A stretch of DNA of 48,029 bases, taken from Bigelowiella natans CCMP2755 (Eukaryota > Cercozoa > Chlorarachniophyceae). Of this stretch, positions 1 through 12,358 are shown piece after piece. The position numbers and the translations under genes are program-made. Each line of letters opens with the position of its first letter. The stretch's first letter is position 1. The stretch covers positions 5,001 to 53,029 of the forward strand of contig ADNK01001245.1 of NCBI GenBank assembly GCA_000320545.1, given 5' to 3'. The notes under the pieces are model-generated. The model was given only the letters and a program-made list of their open reading frames with translations. It was not told where the DNA came from and did no database searches.

Positions 1-112
1 CCTCTAGAGGAGCAAAAAGACCTTCTTCCCCCTTCTTTGAACAAGTACCAGTATTTATCATGTGTTTAGCCTCAAGGCATGCCTCCTTTCTCAAGATTAC
101 AAAGAAAACACG

Positions 113-145
<33 letters not shown>

Positions 146-260
146 GGTGGTAGCAGCAGTAGTTTGTTGGTGGCAGGTGTTTGCCTCTGAAATTACAATT
201 GAAAATACACCCCCCCCCCAGAAATTTAATGAATCAAATAAAGAGCGTTATTTCCGAGGA

Positions 261-295
<35 letters not shown>

Positions 296-392
296 CCTAG
301 CGAAGGCCGATTGAACGATGAAAACAAAGAGTAGTAGCAATCACGTCTTAAGTGACGACGTGCCATGACAGATATCCTCTATTTATAGTTAG

Positions 393-425
<33 letters not shown>

Positions 426-471
426 GCTCGTTTTTATTCCTGCTGCTCTGGGGAACATGTCGTCGTATATT

Positions 472-513
<42 letters not shown>

Positions 514-514
514 T

Positions 515-555
<41 letters not shown>

Positions 556-570
556 TATATAGGAGGGGGG
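1..570. other. Microsatellite-rich stretch upstream of the lipase
   Basis: The stretch holds (GTA/GTG)n near 114-160, (AAT)n at 262-292, (GAT)n at 393-424, and a compound (AT)n-(GT)n-(GC)n block at about 474-555. An open frame around 20-112, ending just before a gtagtag donor-like site, could be an early lipase exon, but nothing in it is recognisable. I see no other supported gene here. Confidence 0.5.
474..555. repeat. (AT)n-(GT)n-(GC)n compound microsatellite
   Basis: AT array, then GT array, then short GC run, upstream of the first lipase exon. Confidence 0.95.
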
Positions 571-1045
571 CAGCCATGGCGTGGACCTAGAGAACGGGTT
601 ATTCCTCGTGATTATCCTGCCATAGTAGTGGCTTTCAGGGGCACGGTCAGCTCATTATTATCATCGTCATCATTATCATATCAATAATGATAATAATAAT
701 AATTATGATGATAATAATGATAATAATGATAATAGCACCAGTTCTTAAGCAATTTGTTTTTTATCATTGTAATAGCAAGAATCACCATCCATCCCCACAA
801 TTTGGCTATCATCACCCCCCCCTTTCTTCGTTCATTGCTACACTACCATCATCACCACCACCAACAACAACAACGATACAGGTGTCGCTCGAGAATCTCC
901 GTACAGATCTTGACATGTTTAGCCGTATTGAGCTCGATGACAACGTCATATTTCATGATCCATCATCGTTAGCAGCATCATCATCATCATCATCTGGCTT
1001 TGTAATGGATCGAATCAAAGGTAGTGGTGGTGGTGGTGGTAGACC

Positions 1046-1085
<40 letters not shown>

Positions 1086-1236
1086 CTTGGTGCTAGTAGC
1101 AGTGAATAGTAGAAAACTCTTTCTTCTAGACGGCCCTTGAGCATGAGGCATCATCATATTTGAAGCAGCAGCGGCAGTAGCAGTAGCATACTACTACTTG
1201 TTGGTGTAGTTGTTCATCATCAATGCTTTCCCATAC

Positions 1237-1268
<32 letters not shown>

Positions 1269-1635
1269 GGCAAGCCAAAGATACATCGAGGATTCTGGGA
1301 GGCATTTAGAAGTATAATGATGAAGGATGAATTGGAGAATGATGATGACTACCACGATCTCTGTCTGAGTAGTAGTAGGATATTAGAAAGATACATCTGT
1401 TATAATTATTATTTTTACAAGGAGAAACATTGTTTGTACAGCACGATTGTTCGGACAATCTTCTCCCTCCCCATCATCATCATATCTCGTCGCCATACGT
1501 CTGCTTCTTTTCACACGTTTAACAGGTATTGAGGAGCCTTTGCTTGAGATACTCAGGAAACTAGATCGGTGGGGCAGAATAGATGCAATACTCATAGTAT
1601 TCAGATCTTATACCCAGAAAAGGACTTATTTGCAC

Positions 1636-1706
<71 letters not shown>

Positions 1707-2053
1707 TATTGTGTAAGTGTGTCGATTAGATGGCTATCATAATCAGGCATCGTACAAAACTAAAGCTTCCTCCCTTAAAAGTTTACTGTACCGGTCAGTA
1801 GTTCATTCACAAGTGGGGTGTGCGAAATGCGTGATTTAAACGTACAGCATTCATGACGCCCGCCTCTGTGTTGTTCTCTGTCATTTTTCCTTGTTGTTCT
1901 TTTTTCTAAGGTCATTCCTTGGGTGGGGCCCTTTCAACGATGATGGCATTGTCCCTCAAGACGAAACTTGGGTTAGACGTGGAGATGTATAACTTTGGTG
2001 CGCCGAGGCTCGGAAATCATGCTTTCGCGCAGCTTTATGACGAAAAGGTAGTT

Positions 2054-2085
<32 letters not shown>

Positions 2086-2921
2086 GGATGGTGGATAGAT
2101 TGGATGGAATGATGGTGGTGTTTCTTTCACACAAAAGATGAAGAAGATAAATAGAGTCATCAATGGATGACTTTGTGAAGCATGGGTATCTCCTTAGGAA
2201 GTTATTTCTAAATTTATCATCTTCTGGTACTATTATTCTCTTGCTGCAGGTTCCAAAGTCCTTCCGCATCGTTATGGACGGCGACCTAATCACACAAACT
2301 CCCAAACTTTGCTGCTTGTAATAATTACAATGATAATAATAATAAATGGGGAGAGAGAGGAACATCAAAATTTGTATTGAGGATATTTCATCAACGCTTA
2401 TTCTTGGTAGTTGTTGGATGCAATACATTGCATATATTCGGTTGGAATAAGAGAAATGATAGCATTACGTGCTACTACTATCAAAAACAGCATTATTATG
2501 TGGAATTGTCGTCACCTACCACTCACATCGAGTAACGCACGCACAACATGCTCATCCTCCTGCTATTCAATTAAATATTATGATCGCCAGGTATAAGCAT
2601 GTTGGTAGTGAAATCTTGCTGGACATGTCGGGGAACTTCATTATAAATCCTGCTTTTGTAGAGAAGACATTTCGATCAGGGAGAACTAGGTAATACTTCG
2701 GCATCATTGTGCTTGAGAAGGCAAGGGGTAAAGATGTTGGGGAGAGCTTGCACACATTTCGTTTCTAAATTCCTTCCATTGCATACTCTTCTTTTTGCTG
2801 CCGTGCCGTCGCCACCAGTCTGAAAATGCACTCCTTGGAGAAATACGTCTATTCTCTGCAAAGCGCGTGCAAGATGATGTTTCGCAACACAGTGGTCAAC
2901 CGAAGCGCCATGCCAATGTAA
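571..2921 (+). CDS. Class 3 (alpha/beta hydrolase) lipase, 5' end unresolved
   Basis: Triacylglycerol/diacylglycerol-lipase-like class 3 hydrolase. Exons as read: about 571-645, 882-1020, 1270-1311, 1526-1596, 1911-2047, 2250-2317, 2591-2689, 2819-2921. Family landmarks appear in order: AIVVAFRGT (oxyanion-hole region), HRGFWEAFR, GHSLGG (nucleophile Ser), YNFGAPRLGN, a DGD motif with the likely catalytic Asp, YKHVGSE, and LKMHSLEKYV with the likely catalytic His. The triad is therefore complete. The last four exons join in consistent phase and end at TAA 2919-2921. One junction fails: the exon ending at 1596 closes in phase 0, but the GHSLGG exon needs one preceding base, so a micro-exon or unusual donor is likely. 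No start codon or signal peptide could be placed. The first exon may begin further left, or the gene may run off the window. No obvious membrane segment is seen in the exons. Confidence 0.85.
1633..1703. repeat. (CA)n-(TA)n compound microsatellite in intron
   Basis: Lies in the lipase intron whose splice phase does not resolve. Confidence 0.95.
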
Positions 2922-3137
2922 GGAAGAGCCAACAACCATCATATCATCATCGTCCTGATTTCACCATCCTCCGTTCATAAAGAAGGAAACAATCGTCACT
3001 AACACAATTTAGACCCCACAAAATGATTTCGAGCTTTCAATAATTATTACGGCTACTATTTCGTAGTAGGTTTCGTTTTTGCGACAGTGAAAGGCGCTTG
3101 TTTTATTCAATATTAAAATTGAATTTTGGTACTGTAG

Positions 3138-4272
3138 ATGCCGACCCTTGTACACCCCAAAAGAGAGCGTATCGGAAGAGAACGTAAGTAAAAGAAAAAT
3201 ACCTGAATTTCGTTTGTTCCTTACAATAATCTGCTGCCAAATACCATCATTTAGAGAGGCGATTCCAAGGATTTAATGGTACATAAGAAGAAGAAGAAGA
3301 AGAAGAAGAAACGTTGTAAATTAGTCGACTAATAATAGTTGTCTCACAGAAGCTGTCACTGATTGTCTTTTATTCAAATAATGTATTGAAATCTACATCA
3401 TAGTATCTTTGAATGCTACTTGATCATCACGGGCATGCCCTAACACTATGGCAGACGAACATGGGGAGAGAGGTTGAAGACAAGCGTGTTAGCAGCTCCG
3501 ACTTATCATCCACCAATGACATAATAATAGAGAATAGTAGTACTACTACCTCACAAAAAGAAGAGAAGACGAAGAAAGAGAAGGTCCAATCCATGTGTAG
3601 AAACGCAAGATTAAGAGGAAAGAGTGGACTTCGCAAATCTGGTAAATATTGATATTGACCCGTACACATTGTGAGATGGCTCAAACTGTTCTCTTCTTCT
3701 CCGCAAAGCATCATTATCACATGTTAGTAGCAGAGAATGGAATGTTGATCTTTGTGCTGAAATCATCATCTAACAGGTCGCCCTTCTGACAACAAGGCAC
3801 AGGACTTTCTTCATCCAACAAAAACCATAGAAGAAAAGGTTGCTTTCACTTCTCCATGTACTTCATGTTCCATTGAGTGTTGTCATCATCTTCTAACAGA
3901 ACTTTCTGCTTCTTCTTCTTCTTCTTCTTCTTCTTTTCTTCTTCTTAAGGTTGCATCTCCGTTTGGACATGTTACCGTTTACACAACCTTGTCTAGACCT
4001 TCTCACGATGACAGCATAGATGCAAAGGTACTACTACTACCACTACTGTATTCTCATTTCTCACAGAAGAGTTACTGATGATATACAATAAATATCAGAT
4101 TTCAATTGATCCGATTTTAGTATGGAACGGATACGAGTATGACATTCACATCGACAACATCCCAGAACATCTGCACGAGTTCTTCGTATCTCGCCAGTTG
4201 GCTAGACAGGCCGACTCGACTGAGGCGATAGTTCCGAAAAACATGATTGTTTCTACTGTAGTTCTAGAGTGA
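3138..4272 (+). CDS. Hypothetical protein, six exons
   Basis: I do not recognise the family. Exons that join in phase: 3138-3183, 3255-3278, 3455-3641, 3777-3838, 3950-4027, 4099-4272, ending at TGA 4270-4272. The middle is hydrophilic, Ser/Thr- and Lys-rich (SSTTTSQKEEKTKKEK). The C-terminal 80 or so residues look like a small folded domain, with segments such as FGHVTVYTTL and WNGYEYDIHIDNIPEHLHEF. The start is uncertain. ATG 3138 gives a good first exon but a phase that does not carry through exon 3, whereas the consistent phase implies an upstream exon before the acceptor at 3137. The gene follows the lipase by 216 bp on the same strand. A (CTT)n tract at 3909-3946 serves as the pyrimidine tract of the 3950 exon. 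Confidence 0.6.
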
Positions 4273-5051
4273 GGAGAACAAATGCGCGTTGTGTACGATT
4301 TACATCTTGGTTTTGTTTGACAATGCTACTCAATGTTTGCCGCTCAGCAAGCCAGAATTGAGTGCCACCACCAACTTTAGCAACAACTAGCCAAGTGCCG
4401 TCGCCGATGCCTGCACATGACCCTTGCATGCATCGCAGCATGATGCGCTTCGACCGCTCTTAGTTGGTTGTAAGACTTGGAATAAGCCTTGAGACTTAAA
4501 TGCTTAGACTTCATGCACATATGAGACGGATGTGTGAGTGTTCAATTTATTTAAATTGTCATCGTCGTGTACGCACATATCTATATAGTAAAGATAGCAA
4601 GCTATGTGTCTATGCATGCTCTATGCTGTGAAATTCATTCATAGCATCGCACGTATGTAGGCCTGGCAATAAAAAAAATTGTAGACTTATACTACTTTAC
4701 TTAATGCAGCAAGTGACAACCGCCGAACGCGTTTGTGCATGTATGGGCGCGGTGCACCACGGAAGATCGAAGCTTGGTCCTTGCGTACTGCATCTGCGCG
4801 GCAACGCATAAAGATGATACGCTATCAGTTTGCGCCTTGCTACACTGAGTCGGGCAGACTAGCAGATACGATCTATACAGCAGAGATACGTATCACAAAC
4901 GGCCGATCATGGGAAGAATGTATAATGTTCTCTATGCAAACATGGAACATAAGTACACTTAGCTTGTGCGTATATTTTGCACCGGCGATGGCTACATGCA
5001 TGATGAGGCTACATAATTCGTCTATGCTCGTCGTATAGAGACAAACAACTG
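4273..5051. other. Convergent 3' spacer, palindrome-rich island
   Basis: This spacer lies between two converging genes. No coding exon is supported. The sequence carries TGCATGC words (4424-4432, 4612-4619), GCGC-rich pieces, and a segment at about 4511-4533 reading catgcacatatgagacgg. That segment recurs in the 17.8-19.3 kb spacer at 18362-18383, so a dispersed repeat is likely. Open frames here have no family features. Confidence 0.5.
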
Positions 5052-5676
5052 CTAGAATTTAAGTTCAAAATCAAGGTCGCTCAGGCGCAGACGCAGAGGT
5101 AATGGAGGAACGACGTTTCCATCTTTGACGAAGTTTTCGAATTCTAACTCTCCTTTGACTCTCATGTCCAGATGCCCTGATCCTAACAGAGGGGCTTTCC
5201 TCACCTGCAAGTCATATTTAACTCATTGAAATCGTAATAATGATAAACTTCACTTGGAAAAACTCTATGCGTGCTTATGATAAAACTTTTGCAGAGATAG
5301 GAAACCTCGAGAAGACGGAAGTTTTGATGTCTTTTTAGGGACCAAGTTCCACTTTCAGTCGGGTTCGCAATTGACTCAGCTGATACACTAATTAGTAGCA
5401 TTCATCTCTATTACGATTCTACGAGCGATAGTAGGACATTTTAAGGGACAAAATATTAGCTAAATGCTACTGAAGGTTTAAATAGTAAATTACTCTTGAG
5501 TCCTCGAAGTAGGAGGATCATGTAACAATTTTTCATCGTTATTGAATCATAAGATTCAAGGCAGCTGCTACTCCTATGGATAATAGTTGTGGGTGGTGTT
5601 TACAAGTAGTTCTCGGTGATCATATCGAAGCCGAGACTGACGGAGAGTAGACGCCCAATTCCAAATCCTTTAAGTG

Positions 5677-5748
<72 letters not shown>

Positions 5749-6312
5749 TATAATATATGTATATGTGTGTGCAAGTATAATTGACTCAACAAGTAGAATT
5801 TAGTAAAAATCATTACCAAACTCCTTGGTAATATATATAGTCCCGTCCACCATCGATAACCTGAAGCAAACAAGATTACGAGCAAACAAGATTAGGCGTT
5901 AAAACACGGTGAAAAAAAACCTGCTTGCAAGCTAACAACGGCGTGTTACTGGTAGTAAGTCAATTGTTCCTGTTGTATCATTCACTACCTAGAGCCGAAA
6001 ATAAGATCCTCTACAGTTACCTGGTGTTTCAAATGAATAAGAACAGAGAACGAAGATTCCCCATTACTCTCATATCATCAGCATCAGCATCAGCATCAGC
6101 ATCATCATCATCATGATCGTTATGAGGCAGAACGACATGACGTATTGGAGAAGATGATTAAGTCAACAACAGTGAGCGATGAAGAGACCTGAACGTTGAT
6201 GCTGTTGCTTGAAGGGACGTATGCTAATCCTGCGCGTCCTTGAAGACACAGCATCCGCAATGATTTTGAGATCTGTTATTATTATCATTACACGCAAGCA
6301 AGTATTAGGGAG

Positions 6313-6351
<39 letters not shown>

Positions 6352-7339
6352 GTGGTGGTGATGGTGATCGAACAGAGATATATCTTCGCACTATCATTTG
6401 TTCTTCTCATTGAATATACGATCTACATACCGCCAGTGACTCGATCCTTGGTTTCACTTCTAGCTGGACGAAGCTACCGGCACCTTCAAGTGCTGATTAT
6501 ATGTAGCAATATACCATCAGGCTACGAAGGAGAAGAAGAAGACGAAGAGGAAGAAGAAGAAGAGCGCAACTACTTCTTCTCGCCACATTTCTACAAGAGA
6601 ATAATGTCAAACACCAAGTTGTTTCCCCATGTCATCATTAACAATTACAATGTATCCATTGAAGCGAACTTGGCATTTACATGAGATGCAGCGCTGCGTA
6701 CTACCTTCTTTGCCCATCTTTAACTTTTGCCTCCAACTTGTAGCTGCCCCATTCTTTGATGAGTTAGGCCCATTTGCATCCATTCTCGATTCGGGTGTAA
6801 ACTTCTGCCTGCTCCACGATGTTATTTCAAGGGTACGATTTCGAATACTTTGTCCGACGAAGGGAAAGCCATTTACTGCTCTCGTCCTGCCACCTACTTG
6901 CCAGCAGCAGAAGAAGAAGAAGAAGAAGAAGATGATGACATTTATTGCACACGTGAATGCTATGGGGTTTAGTAATAATACCGATAGGAGTCGTCATCCT
7001 AGTAGTAATATCAGTAGGGAACCCTTCATCGTCATTGGGGAGAGAAAGCTCTGCTGGATTTATGGAGCCTAATCCAACCACAAAAAGATAAATACGGTGA
7101 TTTCGGGTGAAGAAAGCCACGAGTGGTGCGTAAGAAATGAAGGAGCTACCCGTCGTCGGGGAATTCGTAGCTAGGAAAGGATGGAATCTGTTACGTCCAA
7201 AGTCCTTCAAACCAGACGTGGAAGATGATGCAACGATCATGCCGGATATCACTATGATGGCCATGAGGGTAACGCGACCATGCCTTCGATATATCTGCCA
7301 GTTGTACATCTTGCAACGAGGACGCTTCATGGCCTCCAT
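5052..7339 (-). CDS. Hypothetical protein with N-terminal signal anchor, nine exons
   Basis: About 386 residues, family not recognised. Exons (minus strand): 7339-6982, 6896-6615, 6492-6431, 6272-6189, 6020-5989, 5860-5817, 5667-5604, 5387-5306, 5204-5052. All eight junctions keep one reading frame, which strongly supports a real gene; stop is TAG at 5054-5052. Near residues 20-40 lies a hydrophobic stretch (VTLMAIIVISGMIVA) preceded by basic residues, as in a signal peptide or anchor. The C-terminal half alternates short hydrophobic and charged segments (VEDLIFGSRL, DGTIYITKEFGGFGIGRLL, GHLDMRVKGELEFENF), suggesting a beta-rich domain. It may be a secretory or organelle protein; function unknown. 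The first exon's donor was chosen by phase and is the least certain join. The gene is divergent from PP5, sharing the 7340-8031 spacer. Confidence 0.7.
5679..5747. repeat. (AT)n-(GT)n compound microsatellite in intron
   Basis: Lies in an intron of the minus-strand hypothetical gene (5052-7339). Confidence 0.95.
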
Positions 7340-7595
7340 TTGATCACCACCTCGAGCCGTTGAGTGGCAGCAGTCGCCTCCTGTTTTAAGTATCTGAAGA
7401 GTGTTCTGATGAAGCTTGAGCACCATCACCCACCACTATCAGCAGCGCCAGCAGGAGGAGTAGCAGCAGCAGCAGCCAGTAAGAGGGACCATCCTCCTCC
7501 TTCTCCTCGGCTATTCGACGAATTCTGTTCTCTTGGGCGGGCAGGGCACAAACTACCAGAGATTCTTTGGAGATCACAGTTGCATCTCGGATACG

Positions 7596-7638
<43 letters not shown>

Positions 7639-8031
7639 CGTTGTTGTCGTTGTTGTTGTCGTTGTTGTTGTCGTTGTTGTTGTTGTCAGGAGTATCCGAT
7701 CAACAACTATCACAAACAGACAAGACGTCTCTGCGCCTGGCCCAACCACCGCGCAAAACACGGAACACTTGACAGGTCTAGAGGTGGTGGTGGTGGTGGT
7801 GGTTGGGGTTGGGGTGAGAGAATGATGCTGTCGCTGATGATGACTATGATGATCACAATGGTGGTGATGGTGGAGAGGGAAGAATAAGAGTCTTCCACCG
7901 CACTCTGGGAGAAGCCGGACTTGTGCGTGCGTGCCCTGCCGCCGGGAAAATTTGCGATGCAAGTTGAAAATGAAGTTGGGAGACTGAACGTTATGTGCAC
8001 AATCACCGGTCATGATTAGGATACTCAATCG
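7340..8031. other. Divergent 5' spacer with (GTT)n tract
   Basis: This is the shared upstream region of the minus-strand hypothetical gene and PP5. It holds a ~93 bp (GTT)n array at 7595-7687 interrupted by GTC units, (AGC)n at 7459-7475, and (GGT)n at 7782-7803. Long open frames here are translations of these repeats and are not credible proteins. The common promoter of both genes must lie here, but no specific motif is convincing. Confidence 0.5.
7595..7687. repeat. (GTT)n microsatellite with GTC interruptions
   Basis: About 30 GTT units, with four GTC variants in the right half. It lies in the divergent spacer upstream of PP5. Confidence 0.95.
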
Positions 8032-8264
8032 ATGAATCAAGAAACTGGCTCGTCAGCGGAAGCTCCAGCCATGGAATGTAGTGACGAACATCAGCCTTCT
8101 GCCCCGCGCACTGATGAGGATGGCAAAAAAGATGCCAACGAGTACAAAGCAGAGGGGAATAAGTACTTTCGAGGTTGATCATGTTTAGAGATTGTATGGA
8201 TATACGACGTAAGAATTAAAAGCAGGATACATTTTCTACAATACATACATACCGCCACACATAT

Positions 8265-8310
<46 letters not shown>

Positions 8311-11300
8311 GGCGAGTGCTTACATTTCTTTTTCTCATTAGATCACAAGTACAATGAGGCAATAGGCTGCTACTCCAAAGCAATCGAAGCTGATGGAGCC
8401 AACCCGGTTTTTTACTCGAACAGGTCAAATCATTTCGATGCGAGATCTTAAATATTTCCTTTTTGGGGGAGAATATTTCTTTAATGCTTTCCACTTTGTA
8501 ACCACCTCCATACCACTCTTCAGATCAATCTGCCACATCCATCTGGAAAATTTCGGCCTTGCTATTGCAGACGCAAAGAAGGGAATTGAAATAAATTCTA
8601 AGTACATAAAGGTTACTGCTCCTCCACTTTTATGTATGTATGTGAGTGTTCTTTATCTTTCGATTTCGCTCTCTCCCTCCTCTCTATCTGTGCAAAGGAA
8701 GTGGTGATGAGAGTGCTTACATGATCACATTGATCAAATTCCTCCCTCTCCTTTTTGCATCTCAATCAATCAATCAACCAAACTCATCAGAGCTACTTTC
8801 GACTTGGCACTGCACACGCGGGTCTCGGCAAATACAAGCTTGCTATGGGAGATTTTAAACAGGTGTGGTGAGGCTGAAGGCTTTCAATAAATTCTCACCC
8901 AAAAAACGATTTTTGTGATGTGCTGCAGTTTACTTATTCGTGTGAAATTGAATGAAGAGATGAGCATGTCTGACGTACAATTCTCATAAACACAAAGGTT
9001 TTGAAAATCAAGCCGAAGGATAAGAAGGCACTCAAGAGTTTGAAGGTTGTTGTTGTAATCGGTGAATGATCGTTTACGGCGTGCACGATGATGACGATGA
9101 TGATGATGATGATGGATAATGAAGATGGTAATAATGAGATGGGGGATGGTGCTCAACTTGTCGTCATTCATCTCAAATTTTACGACACACCAGGAGTGTC
9201 AAAAAGCGTGGCGAGAAGAGCAATTTGCCAAGGCAATTCAAAGGTGGTAGTTACTACTCATGTACATGTATTGTAAACGAAACATCTCCCCATCATCATC
9301 ATCATCTTAGAATTTGGTATTGTGGATATTTGCTGCTTTTGATGTTCAAATGCTCGTAGTGACGATTCGAAGCCGCCCAGTGAGACAGTCGCTATCGACG
9401 ATATCAGTAATGTTTGACAGGAACAGCAATAAATAACGAAGGGGGGAGGGGTGGACAGGAAATGACAGCAATATTACTGCAATATTACAGCTCAGTGTTG
9501 ATAACAAATCAATCCGAGTTTATACGATCAGACTGGTGCTATCATCTTATGCAAAATTCAATTTTATTCTCGTAATTAGTTGCCAATAATGTGGTAAAAA
9601 TTATGCTGTTTGAAATCTTATCAACATCTAATAATCTGGCGATATAATTAATCAGCGGTTCCCAGCGACTACCAAGGACCCCATTTACCGAAGGATGGTG
9701 TGTAGCAGTGTGTGTGTACTAGCACCATATAAGTTTATTCGATTTACAATATCTTAGTCGTAATCATCATCATCATCAGCATCATCATCATCAGCATCAT
9801 CATTTTGGTGTTGGTATATAATGCAGGACCTGACACTAAATTCCTCAAGGATATGACTAGTTTCCTTCGCGACCAGAAGGATTTGCATAGAAAGTAGTAG
9901 TCGTTTACATGGGCAGAATTTGATGGTGATGATGATTTGATTTGACGATGGTGGTGGTGCTTAGAGCAACCGAATTTTTGGCTTCTTCAAATCTAAGTCG
10001 CTTCACATACGATGCAAATATGTTAATTTCTAGTCTATTACATCTTGGCGACTAGCGATAGGACGAGATGTGTTTGTCTACGTTTGACGTTTTTTGCGTG
10101 GGTGTGCGTGCATTGATATTGTTTGTTTGTACAGGTATGTATATCAGATACTTAAACGAGTCATCGCATTATTCAAGGTGCTCTGTGCATCATCATCATA
10201 TGTGCCTGAATAAACCCCACTGTCTGATTTGAATTTGATTCGCTAGAGATTGTTTTGAATATCCTTCTCGATCTCTTTTATGTGTTGTTTCTTCCTCATT
10301 ACGCTAATAATAGAAGCTTCCTTCGCTGGTGGATGTTCCTGTTCCCGAGGGCACTAAGGTGGGTCGACATTGCACTATTCGTTGTGTTTTTTGGTATTGT
10401 ATTCGAATGATGGCGGCGCGTCTTGAGATTGTGGCGGGATTCTTTCCTCTCAGGATCATATATAAATTTGCTGTTGTTGCTCGCATCGTCGTTTATGTAA
10501 CGAATTCGTGCTTGACTTACTACGTGCAGATTACTGTATGTGGAGACGTGCATGGGCAGTACTACGATGTCTTGAACATCTTTGAGAAGAACGGTTGTTG
10601 ATAATAACAACAACAACCACAACCACAACCACAACCACAACCACAACCGCAACTACACATGGAAAATAGGAATGGTTGTGGATAGCTATGACTTCACAAG
10701 GGAGGGGGAAAACCTGTTGGTTGTGCGTTAATTTGTTGTTTTTCCTTTTCCATTCCACCGAAGGATGGCCAAGCGAACAAAATCCTTATCTATTCAATGG
10801 TGATTTCGTCGACCGAGGATCTTTTGCTATTCCGGTATGGCTAGTAACATATGAAGGGGGAGGATACTGTCTCGTATCTTGTTTTTGAATTATCTGAGCA
10901 TTTGCATTGGTTATATTTGCTTCAATGATAAAGGTGATCATGACGTTCTTCGTTCTCAAGCTGATGTATCCGAAGCATTTCCATATGAGCCGTGGAAATC
11001 ACGAGACCATAACAATGAATCATATCTACGGCTTTGAGGTGCTCTTCTATTTGTTCCCTCTTCCTCTTTACTTGCCGCTAATATTACTGCATGCCATTGT
11101 TCTTGCTTCGCATAAATAAAGCCCATTTATCATCATGATCAGGGAGAAGTGTTAGCGAAGTACGACCGAACTTGTTTTCAGCTCTTCACGGAAGTGTTCA
11201 ATCTCTTACCTCTTGGGGTAGTAGCGGCCAAGCTTTCCGCTTCTTCGTGATGCGTGTTGTTTTGAGTAGTTGTCGCCTATTGTTTCTCATAATACACCTA

Positions 11301-12358
11301 CTTTGTTGATCTTTGTCCGCTAATATTCCTCTCGTTCCCACCATGTTCCCCTTTCTTGGCTTTCTCAATGATAATGCAATGTGTTGTTGTTGTTGTTGTT
11401 GTTGTCTTCTCTTTCTCGTTTAGCACGTGATAGAAAAGAAGGTGTTGGTGGTACATGGCGGGTTATTTTCTAAGGATAACGTAACTCTCGAGGACATTAG
11501 GAAGATCGATAGAAACCGCCAGCCTCCAGAATCCGGTCTCTGTTATGAAATTCTAATGCCGATGCCATCCTCTCACACACAATCTCTCCTCTCTCTAGTC
11601 TACTAAATGAGAAAGCTCTTCTTTCGATGAAATATGCCCGCCTTATTTTAAAACCCTATTCAATCAGTTTTATATTTTCTTCTTCGTTATTAATACTAGC
11701 ATTGCCGTCACTTTCATTTTAAGGCATCATGTGCGAGCTGATGTGGGCGGATCCCCAGCCTTTCAACGGTCGTGCTCCTAGCAAGCGTGGCGTTGGACTC
11801 TCCTTCGGGCCAGATGTCACAACGCGCTTCTTAGAAGAAAACAAGCTGAATCTGCTAGTTCGTTCCCATGAAGTCAAGCAAGAGGTCGACTTGTGGAAGT
11901 TATGCACAATAATACGTGAACAATGGAGATTATTGAGAGAAGGGAGGGTTACAGAAGCGGGGCTTGGAAAGAGCGTGTGCTCCGGATTGTCTCATTGATC
12001 TCGCATTTATACGTCTCTACCTTTTAATCGCCAGTCTCTTTTTGCAACCGCCATGATGTAAGTACATCCATTTTTGAAATGTGTGGAATATTATTGAAAG
12101 GGTTATGAAGTCGCGCACAATGGAAAGTGCATCACAGTATTTTCAGCTCCGAACTACGTCGATCAGATGGTACTGTATATTTAAATTTGAATTTGAGTAT
12201 CTTCAGTTGATTGAGTTTTTATTTTGGTGTGGTAGGGCAACAAAGCAGCATACATAACCTTTGAACATGACATGAAGCCTAAATTCACTCAATTTGAAGC
12301 TGTTCCGCACCCTCCTATACGTCCGATGGCGTATGCTCAAGGTTTCGGAATGATGTAA
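8032..12358 (+). CDS. PP5: Serine/threonine protein phosphatase 5 (TPR-PP5)
   Basis: PP5 dephosphorylates Ser/Thr residues and is autoinhibited by its TPR domain, which binds Hsp90. Nineteen exons join in phase: 8032-8173, 8342-8423, 8524-8611, 8791-8862, 8998-9045, 9194-9243, 9360-9406, 9656-9697, 9827-9893, 10135-10177, 10314-10358, 10530-10593, 10764-10834, 10934-11038, 11143-11217, 11424-11535, 11724-11884, 12101-12169, 12236-12358. They give 501 residues, close to the 499 of human PP5. TPR repeats cover roughly residues 37-150. Catalytic motifs follow in order: GDVHGQ, GDFVDRG, RGNHE, VVHGG, RSHEVK. The C-terminus ends [11 protein letters not shown]. One oddity: the usual SAPNYC reads SAPNYV, losing the cysteine that microcystin bonds in PP1/PP2A. 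Start choice: first ATG before a typical PP5 N-terminus, with KAEGNKYF opening the first TPR. Confidence 0.97.
8265..8308. repeat. (GA)n microsatellite in PP5 intron 1
   Basis: GA array ahead of the acceptor at 8341. Confidence 0.95.

Noticed and set aside
7364-8040. Long open frames on both strands rich in poly-Val, poly-Cys or poly-Thr
   Set aside because: They are translations of the (GTT)n array and related repeats in the divergent spacer; no non-repeat domain is present.
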